Source: DAOTKC01 sp035449045 (GTDB lineage Bacteria; Bacillota; Clostridia; Christensenellales; CAG-917). From it: a stretch of DNA of 64,000 nucleotides. Location of the stretch: contig DAOTKC010000005.1 in the NCBI GenBank assembly GCA_035449045.1, positions 1-64,000 on the forward strand, written 5' to 3'. This document shows, piece by piece, positions 58,288-64,000 of the stretch. The position numbers and the translations under genes were made by a program. The notes under the pieces are model-generated. The model had not been told where the DNA came from and did not search any database. It saw only the letters and a program-made list of their open reading frames with translations. Position 1 is the stretch's first letter, and each line of letters begins with the position of its first letter.

Positions 58288-60699
58288 TTAGCCGAGGCTT
58301 TGCAGATTATTGAAAACGGCGCTGTCGGTGAGATTGACCTTCTTGGGATTTACCGCTATTTTTCCGCGCTCTAGCTTGACAAGCCCCAGCTCTTTAAAGA
58401 CGGCAAGCACGGCGGCAAATGCGACGGCATTATAGCCGCTCCTTTTCATATATTTTTGAAGGGCGGAAAACGGCGTATTTGGGGAGTGGAAAGAGCGCAT
58501 GTCTACGTAAAATCCCTTTAAAAAATTTTTGTCGACGCCCTCAAAGCGCGAGAAATAACGCTTGTCGTCTATAACATGGATTTCCGAATAAAGGCTTTTT
58601 TCTATGACGGAATTAAGCCATGCCGAACTCAACGGTTTTTCTAAAAGGATTACGGTTTTGAAGTAGCTCCCGAGGCTTTGGGGCGCCAAAATCAGCGTGT
58701 TTTCGGGGTTTTCACCGGGCTGCGCGCCCAAACAGAAGTTTTGAACAAGCTCTCCGTGCTTTTTTAAAAATCCGCGGGCAACATCGGGCGAAAAAGCGAC
58801 GTAAAGCGTGCCGAAGGCGCCGCCCTTCCCAACTTTTTCAATCACCTCTTCAGCTTCGTTTGAAAAATGATGTATCATCCGTCTTTGGGCGTTTTCGGAC
58901 ACGCCAGCCGAAATATTTCCGTCTTTTTCCTTGCTTTTTTGTTCGGCTTCATTCCAAACCGCGGCGGCGGCAAATTCCGAAACTGCCTGCCCGCTAGGAT
59001 TTTTAACTTTCAGCTGTTCGACGTTTAAAGCAAGAATTTCGTCGTCAGCCAGGCTCGCCTCAATTAAGCGGAATTCCTCGATAATTGCCTGCGAATAGTC
59101 GCGGTTTATGTAGACGCTCTTTTGAATCGAAACGATAATTTGAGAGACACAGGCGAGCGCGGGCGCGGCGGTTTCAAAATTGAAGCCCACTATTTCAAAG
59201 TCGCCGCTCCGGTGCTTGATATGACGCGTGTCGCCTATTTTTGAAAAGCTCAAGCCCTCCGACTCTAATAAAAAGCGCGGTTTGGGATTACCCTCGCCCG
59301 TCGGCTCCAGCCTTTCCAGTTCTTTGGCAAAACTCACCGAGCGCATTTCCGAAGTTAAAACCAAATCGTAGGCAGGTTTCCTAACAAACGCCTTTTCGCC
59401 GTATTTTTCTCTTATGCATGAGTTGATTCCCTCTTTAAAGCTATCCAAGTTTTCATAGGGCACGGTAAGGCCGGCGGCGCGGCTGTGCCCGCCGAAGCTC
59501 GTATAAAGCTGTGAAAATGCGGAAAGCGCCTCGAATATGTCCACTACAGCACCGCTTCGCGCCGAGCCCTTGTAGCCGTCTTTGGTTTTTGAAAATAGGA
59601 CGGCGGGGCGGTTGAAAGTCTCGGCGATTTTGGCGGCGGCTATGCCGAGCACGCCTACTTCCCAGCTCTCGTCGGCAAGCACAATGAAAAACTCGCGCGA
59701 AAAATCGCGGCCTTTTAACTTTTCCATTGCCTCGGCGATTATGCGGCTGCATTTGTTTTGCCGCTCGGCGTTGTCGGCGGCAAGCTCGGACGCAAGGCAT
59801 TCGAGCATGAAATGATCATCGGAAAGAAAGATGTCGACGGCCTTCATGGCGCTACTTACTCTGCCCGCCGCGTTGACACGCGGTGCCAGCCTGAAAGCTA
59901 TATCGTTCGCGGTAACGCCCCCGCGCTTTCCCAAAAGAAGCTCAATGCCCTTTCTCGGCGCGGCGTTGATGGCTTTTAAGCCGAGTGCGGCGATAATTCG
60001 GTTTTGGTCGGTCAGGCTCACTATGTCGGCTATCGTCGCCACCGCCGCTAGGTCTATATATTTGAGCGCCTCGCGCCTTCCGCCCAGCGCCTCGACAAGC
60101 TTAAACGCTATTCCCGCGCCCGCGTAATCGGAAAAGCACCCGTTGCCGAGCTTGGGCGAGATAATTATGGCGTCGGGAAGCTGTTGCGGCTCGTGGTGGT
60201 CGGTAATAATGACGTCAACGCCGCGGCTCTTCAAAAAAGAGACTTCCTTTTTGGCGGTAATTCCGGTGTCGACGGTAACAACCAAATCGGGCTTGTCGCG
60301 CTCCAAAATCTCCTCAAGCGCCGTTATGTTCATGCCGTAGCCTTCGCTGTTGCGGTCGGGGATATAGTGGGAAAGCCCATTAATTTTATCTTTGAGATAG
60401 AGCGTTAAAATGGCGATGGCGGCAATTCCGTCACAGTCGTAGTCGCCGTAAATTAAGACCTTTTCGCGACGCTCAATAGCTTTTTTCAAGCGCTCAACAC
60501 CCGCCGACATTCCGTTAATTTGGAAAGGGTCTTCCAGATGCTCGGCCGAGGGATTTAAAAACGTTTCGGCGGCGGCCTTATCCTTTATTCCCCGCATCAC
60601 CAAAAGCTCGGCAAAAGGCAACGAGCACTTGAGCGCGAGGGAAAGTTCGCGCGTAAGTTCGGAGTTATCGGATTTTTTTAAACCTTGGGAAAATGTCAA
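58288..60699 (-). CDS. recJ: Single-stranded-DNA-specific exonuclease RecJ
   Basis: An 803-residue DHH-family 5'-3' exonuclease used in recombination and mismatch/base-excision repair. Motif I is GDYDCDGIAA with Asp86, 88 and 90. The DHH motif is D167-H168-H169, the DHHA1 motif is SFGGHSRAAGLTV, and an OB-fold lies after about 450. A further C-terminal region (about 570-803) of clostridial type follows, with a helicase-like or DUF character I cannot define. The start is a TTG at 60699 with a GAGGTGAGG ribosome binding site. Confidence 0.93.
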   Translation of the reverse strand: MTFSQGLKKSDNSELTRELSLALKCSLPFAELLVMRGIKDKAAAETFLNPSAEHLEDPFQINGMSAGVERLKKAIERREKVLIYGDYDCDGIAAIAILTLYLKDKINGLSHYIPDRNSEGYGMNITALEEILERDKPDLVVTVDTGITAKKEVSFLKSRGVDVIITDHHEPQQLPDAIIISPKLGNGCFSDYAGAGIAFKLVEALGGRREALKYIDLAAVATIADIVSLTDQNRIIAALGLKAINAAPRKGIELLLGKRGGVTANDIAFRLAPRVNAAGRVSSAMKAVDIFLSDDHFMLECLASELAADNAERQNKCSRIIAEAMEKLKGRDFSREFFIVLADESWEVGVLGIAAAKIAETFNRPAVLFSKTKDGYKGSARSGAVVDIFEALSAFSQLYTSFGGHSRAAGLTVPYENLDSFKEGINSCIREKYGEKAFVRKPAYDLVLTSEMRSVSFAKELERLEPTGEGNPKPRFLLESEGLSFSKIGDTRHIKHRSGDFEIVGFNFETAAPALACVSQIIVSIQKSVYINRDYSQAIIEEFRLIEASLADDEILALNVEQLKVKNPSGQAVSEFAAAAVWNEAEQKSKEKDGNISAGVSENAQRRMIHHFSNEAEEVIEKVGKGGAFGTLYVAFSPDVARGFLKKHGELVQNFCLGAQPGENPENTLILAPQSLGSYFKTVILLEKPLSSAWLNSVIEKSLYSEIHVIDDKRYFSRFEGVDKNFLKGFYVDMRSFHSPNTPFSALQKYMKRSGYNAVAFAAVLAVFKELGLVKLERGKIAVNPKKVNLTDSAVFNNLQSLG

Positions 60700-60735
60700 G
60701 GCCTCACCTCGGCAAAATAAACGCCGGAAATAAAA

Positions 60736-60771
60736 AAGCCTTTTCCCCGCCTTGCGATGGAGAAAAGGCTT
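60736..60771 (-). terminator. Terminator after secF
   Basis: A 10-bp stem (60736-60745 with 60762-60771) with a 16-base loop, followed on the minus strand by TTTTTTATTT, 10 bp past the secF stop. Confidence 0.88.
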
Positions 60772-60780
60772 CTAATTTCT

Positions 60781-61929
60781 TTATTTCTTCTTGTTCTTTT
60801 TGTGATATTTGTTGGAGTAGACGTTCTTTTGGGACTTCTTTGCGGCTGTCGACTCTGCCTTTTCTTCAACCGTTTCGGACGCCGGCTCTTCCGCCTTGGC
60901 GGCGGCTGCCGCGGGATTCTTTTTGAGCATGCGCTTTTCGTAGGAGCGGTCGGAAAGCCTCATTAACCTGCACCACAGCGGCACCGAAATAAAGGTCGCC
61001 GAGTAGACGGACGCGACGATGCCGATAATGAGCTGAACGGTGAAGTCGCGTATTGCGACAATTCCCACCAGCGCAAGCACAAAGACGGTGGCAAAGGTGG
61101 CGAGGCCGCCGAAAACCGAGTTGGTGAAGGTGGCGCGGACGGCGCGGTCGCCCAGCTCCTCGTAATTTAAGTTGCGCTCGCCCTTGAAAGGCTTTTTGAA
61201 CTCGCGCAAGCGGTCGAACACCACCACCGAGTTAATGAGCGAAAACACCAAGACTGCGAAGACGGCGGCGATGAAGAAGCCTCCGACCTGAAGGCGCGTC
61301 ATCACGGTGATGGCGAACATAATGAGCGCGTCGTGGAGCATGGTTATGATGGCGGCGAGCCCGCTCATTAAGTCGAACCTTATCGCGATATAAATGAAAA
61401 TCAAAACGGTGGATATGCCGATGGCAAGCAGCGCGCGGTTGATGAGCTGCTGGCTCGACGTTGCCGAAATAGACTCGTAGTTGACAAAGCTCTCGTTGCC
61501 CGCTCTGTCGGGATAGAGTGCGGCTACGGCGGCACGGATGCGGTCGTTGGTGGCGGCGGTTTCGGCGTCGTCCTTGGTCTTGTTCTTATAGCGGAAGTCG
61601 ATGGCGTAGTTCTCCTCGTCGGAGGCCTGACGGGTTTGGACGATGGCGACCTTGACGCCCTCTTTTTCAATTTCCTTCCTAATCAAAAGCTCGTGGTAAG
61701 CGTAGTTTTTATCGATTTCGGTCTTGCCCAGCCTGACGGAGAGGATGGTGCCGCCTTGGAAGTCGATACCGGCGTTGACGCCCTCGGAAAGGTCGCCCTT
61801 GACGCCGCCGACGATAAAGAAGGTAGCGAGCCCTGCGACTATGATAATGAGGGAGATTGCGAAAAATATGCGCCATTTGGCGGAAATGGGAGCGGTGCTT
61901 ACCGATTTCAAAAAGGCGTTAGTCTTCAT
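60781..61929 (-). CDS. secF: Protein translocase subunit SecF
   Basis: A 382-residue RND-type membrane protein assisting Sec-dependent export using the proton-motive force. The first helix is at about 23-45, followed by the VNAGIDFQGGTILSVRL motif (about 51-67), an extracytoplasmic domain and five further helices (about 165-330) with SVVVFDRLRE. The C-terminal tail (about 335-382) is long, Ala/Glu- then Lys/Asn-rich. It overlaps secD by 11 bp. Confidence 0.95.
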   Translation of the reverse strand: MKTNAFLKSVSTAPISAKWRIFFAISLIIIVAGLATFFIVGGVKGDLSEGVNAGIDFQGGTILSVRLGKTEIDKNYAYHELLIRKEIEKEGVKVAIVQTRQASDEENYAIDFRYKNKTKDDAETAATNDRIRAAVAALYPDRAGNESFVNYESISATSSQQLINRALLAIGISTVLIFIYIAIRFDLMSGLAAIITMLHDALIMFAITVMTRLQVGGFFIAAVFAVLVFSLINSVVVFDRLREFKKPFKGERNLNYEELGDRAVRATFTNSVFGGLATFATVFVLALVGIVAIRDFTVQLIIGIVASVYSATFISVPLWCRLMRLSDRSYEKRMLKKNPAAAAAKAEEPASETVEEKAESTAAKKSQKNVYSNKYHKKNKKK

Positions 61930-63205
61930 CAGTGACCACCTCCGCTTTCTTCAAATTGTAGAATTTGGGCTCGGCGCTGTTCCAAGGAAGCAGGCATTTA
62001 ATGAACAGCCTTGTTAGGAGCAGCGAGGTCAAAAGCGAGATGACCACGCTTATAATGAGCGTCATTGCGAAGCCCTGTATTGCGGCGTTGCCCGCGATGA
62101 GCAGCACCACGGCGGCAAGAAGCGCGACGACGTTGCCGTCGATTATGGGATTAAGCGCGCGCTTGAAGCCAACCTGTATCGAGGACGGAATGGCCTTGGA
62201 TGTGTGCTTGAATTCATCTCTGATTCGCTCGAAAATGATGACGTGCGCAGACGCCGCCATTCCGACGCCGAGCAGCAAGCCCGCTATGCCGGGCAGCGTA
62301 ATCTTGACCCACGGGAACACCGCGAAAAACCACAGCGCAACTAAGGCGTAGATGAGAAGCGCGATGTCGGCGGCCACGCCGAACATGCGGTAACGGACAG
62401 CCATGAACACCATGATTAAAAACAGCCCGACGCCGCCCGCAATTAAGGTGAGGTTGAGGGCCTTAGGTCCGAGCAAGGCGCTCGTCAGCCTGCTTTCGAT
62501 GATTTGGAGGTCGACGCCGAACGCGCCCGACTGAATCTTTGTGGCAAGTTCATAGGCGGTTTCATAGTCATATCTTCCCGATATGACGGCGATGCCCGTC
62601 TTGTTGGGCTCGCTTATCGAAATGCCGCGCTCGCCCAGCGCGTTTTCGCCGTTGACGTAGATATATATTTTCTTGCCGCTGTATTCGGTGGTAACGTCGG
62701 CAAACCGCTTGGTTCCTTCCTCGTTGAACTTAAGTCCTACCGCGTAGGCGCCGTTTCTGTCGGCGGTAACGTAGGCGGTTTCGAGGTCGCGCTTGCCTAA
62801 AATCAAAACCTCATAGTCGGAGCCCGTCGCGCTTCTGAATTCCAGCGTGGCGGGACGGCCGATGAGATTGAATATGCGGTCGGGATCGTCGACGTCGGGG
62901 ACTTCGACTCTGATTTTTTGGTTCTGATAGGTGACTTGGGCGTCTTTATAGCCTTTGGAAATCAAGAGCGACTCTAAGCTCTTTATCGTTCCGTCGACTC
63001 TTGCCTTGAAATTTTCGCCGCCGTCGTTCGTAACGCGGAATTCGGCGACCGCTCCGCCCGACATATCCAGCCCCAGCTTGATTGTGCGGACAAATCCGGT
63101 ATAGTCGTAGAGGCCGGACTTAAATTCGATAAAGCCGAAAACGGACATTAGAATTATGAAGACCGCCGCAATCGCGAAAACCACGATAGACTTGGTTTTG
63201 TTCAC
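61919..63205 (-). CDS. secD: Protein translocase subunit SecD
   Basis: A 428-residue partner of SecF. It has one N-terminal helix (about 7-27), the GLDMSGGAVAEFRV motif (about 45-58), the P1 extracytoplasmic domain (about 60-240) and five helices with GLLLGVGMAASAHVIIFERIRDEF (about 312-335). The GTG start at 63205 has an AGGAGG ribosome binding site. It lies behind a strong promoter. Confidence 0.96.
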   Translation of the reverse strand: MNKTKSIVVFAIAAVFIILMSVFGFIEFKSGLYDYTGFVRTIKLGLDMSGGAVAEFRVTNDGGENFKARVDGTIKSLESLLISKGYKDAQVTYQNQKIRVEVPDVDDPDRIFNLIGRPATLEFRSATGSDYEVLILGKRDLETAYVTADRNGAYAVGLKFNEEGTKRFADVTTEYSGKKIYIYVNGENALGERGISISEPNKTGIAVISGRYDYETAYELATKIQSGAFGVDLQIIESRLTSALLGPKALNLTLIAGGVGLFLIMVFMAVRYRMFGVAADIALLIYALVALWFFAVFPWVKITLPGIAGLLLGVGMAASAHVIIFERIRDEFKHTSKAIPSSIQVGFKRALNPIIDGNVVALLAAVVLLIAGNAAIQGFAMTLIISVVISLLTSLLLTRLFIKCLLPWNSAEPKFYNLKKAEVVTDED

Positions 63206-63260
63206 AGTTTTTTTGCCTCCTAAGTAGGTGTTAGGCTCTATATAATAGCATTACTGAAAC

Positions 63261-63289
63261 ATTATACATATATAAGCTAAATGCGTCAA
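63261..63289 (-). promoter_or_regulatory. Sigma-A promoter of secD-secF
   Basis: TTGACG (63284-63289), 17 bp, TATAAT (63261-63266) on the minus strand, with a leader of about 50 nt to secD. Confidence 0.88.
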
Positions 63290-63375
63290 ACATTTTAGCT
63301 AAAATAAAAGGCGACCAAACGAAAAACGCATATCCAAAGCCTGTTTCGCATATCTTTTTTTGAAAGAGGTGTTCT

Positions 63376-63771
63376 ATGAGGGATAACGGCTTTTTAAAAG
63401 ATTTGCTGGATGTTTTGAAATCGGTTTTGGTCGCGGTCATAATATCGCTTGTCTTAGTGCTCGCCTTCGCTCTCATCGTTAAGTGGGCGGGCATACCCGA
63501 AAACGCCATCGTAATCGTCAACTACGTCATTAAGTTTTTATCGGTTCTCTTGGGCACAACGGCGGGTATTTCAAGAAAAAAGAACGGCGCCGTCAAGGGC
63601 GCGGTATCGGGCGCGCTCTACATCGCCCTCGCTTTCCTACTTTTCGCGGCGCTTACCGGCGGCTTTGCCGAGGCAAAGTTTTCATTCATTGACTTAGGCT
63701 GCGGAATCGCGGCGGGTGCGCTCGCGGGAATATTCGCCGTCAACGTAAAAAAGGAAAAGAAAGCGGCCTGA
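63376..63771 (+). CDS. TIGR04086-type small membrane protein (YrzE-like)
   Basis: A 131-residue protein with four predicted transmembrane segments (about 13-36, 46-62, 75-95 and 102-122), a short charged N-terminus and a Lys-rich C-terminus. The LLGTTAGISRKKNGAVKGAVSGALYIALAFLL pattern after the second helix, with the loop basic, is typical of the TIGR04086 family, which occurs near secDF in Firmicutes and has no known function. The ribosome binding site is AGAGGTG. It is divergent from secD. Confidence 0.85.
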   Translation: MRDNGFLKDLLDVLKSVLVAVIISLVLVLAFALIVKWAGIPENAIVIVNYVIKFLSVLLGTTAGISRKKNGAVKGAVSGALYIALAFLLFAALTGGFAEAKFSFIDLGCGIAAGALAGIFAVNVKKEKKAA

Positions 63772-63800
63772 CAGCCGCATTCAGGTTTAAAATCACATCA

Positions 63801-63883
63801 ACCGTTTTTCGTTTTTCGTTTTTCGTTCGGCGCTTGCGCCGCCATCTTCAATTATTCGTTATTAATTATTAATTATTAATTAA
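63801..63883. repeat. Intergenic TTTTTCGTTTTTCG / ATTAATTATT repeat
   Basis: ACCGTTTTTCGTTTTTCGTT, TCGGCGCTTGCGCCGCC and then ATTATTCGTTATTAATTATT units stand between the TIGR04086-type gene and the next minus-strand gene. Same family as the other dispersed repeats in this window. Confidence 0.65.
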
Positions 63884-64000
63884 CTATTGAAGCTCCGCCG
63901 CCGGTTCCGCCGCTACTTTGGGCGGTTTACTCTTTTTCGCCCGCGCGTAGTCGAACGCGGCGTTTACGGCTAGGCCGAGCAGCACCAGCGAAGCGCCGGC
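63884..64000 (-). CDS. C-terminal end of an unidentified protein (cut by window edge)
   Basis: The last 38 codons before a TAG stop. A hydrophobic stretch ASLVLLGLAVNAAF is followed by DYARAKKSKPPKV and an Ala/Glu/Pro tail. It looks like the final transmembrane helix and cytoplasmic tail of a membrane protein. The rest lies beyond the window, and I do not recognise it. Confidence 0.55.
   Translation of the reverse strand, partial: AGASLVLLGLAVNAAFDYARAKKSKPPKVAAEPAAELQ

Noticed and set aside
1..64000. CRISPR arrays, insertion sequences, prophage genes
   Set aside because: No regularly spaced direct repeats, transposase or phage-type genes were found on either strand.

Overview
The window looks like a chromosomal segment of a Gram-positive, endospore-forming member of the Clostridia, probably an uncultured lineage. 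The evidence is spoVAC-spoVAD, spoIIGA-sigE-sigG, gerW(ytfJ), dacB/dacF, a SpoIIM-like gene, an IspH-ribosomal protein S1 fusion, and a MurE with the meso-diaminopimelate signature. Nearly every gene is on the minus strand. The clear exceptions are a two-gene plus-strand island at 30.9-32.0 kb and one gene at 63.4-63.8 kb. No phage, insertion sequence or CRISPR array was seen. This is almost entirely core chromosome.

Layout. 0-1 kb: spoVAC and the start of spoVAD (dipicolinate channel). 1.2-2.1 kb: endonuclease IV-like TIM barrel. 2.2-10.6 kb: a translation/RNA operon, rimP-nusA-ylxR-ylxQ-infB-rbfA-nrnA-truB-ribF, behind a strong promoter and a perfect 5' hairpin. 10.7-12.1 kb: proC-rnhA and tRNA-Trp. 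12.5-16.3 kb: cmk-plsC-ispH/rpsA from a perfect consensus promoter. 16.4-22.1 kb: carboxyltransferase, OadG-like subunit, biotin carrier, OadA/PycB-like carboxyltransferase, surE and a flavoprotein. 22.4-25.2 kb: rluB, dacB, ytfJ, ytfI. 25.4-29.1 kb: lysA-M50 protease-scpA-scpB. 29.4-32 kb: dacF, then the plus-strand island encoding a free-standing Spo0A DNA-binding domain and a SpoIIM-like membrane protein. 32.2-35.8 kb: ylmC, sigG, sigE, spoIIGA. 36.1-50.4 kb: the division and cell-wall (dcw) cluster, mraZ-rsmH-ftsL-like-spoVD-murE-mraY-murD-ftsW-murA-ftsQ-ftsA-ftsZ, without murF or murG. 50.7-53.6 kb: rpsO-pnp. 53.7-60.7 kb: relA/spoT, an MBL hydrolase, hemZ and recJ. 60.8-63.3 kb: secD-secF. 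63.4 kb to the end: a TIGR04086-type membrane protein and a partial gene.

How the genes fit together. The dcw cluster runs directly into the sporulation sigma cascade. SpoIIGA processes pro-sigma-E in the mother cell, and sigma-G acts in the forespore. A perfect 0A box with a TATAAT sits in front of spoIIGA, and a consensus sigma-E promoter sits in front of ylmC. DacF, DacB, SpoVD, LysA (with DAP-type MurE), GerW and SpoVAC/D are consistent with cortex and spore formation. Many housekeeping promoters are near-perfect TTGACA-N17-TATAAT, so transcription units can be drawn with some confidence.

Most unusual points: the orphan Spo0A output-domain gene with a 0A box between it and the SpoIIM-like gene, plus two operator-like dyads exactly 20 bp apart in the divergent promoter region; a 165-bp inverted-repeat element downstream of sigG whose central palindrome core recurs near tRNA-Trp; a transcarboxylase-like gene set without a membrane beta subunit; a likely leaderless relA; and several dispersed intergenic repeat families. 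All calls come from reading the sequence by eye. No database search or folding program was run.
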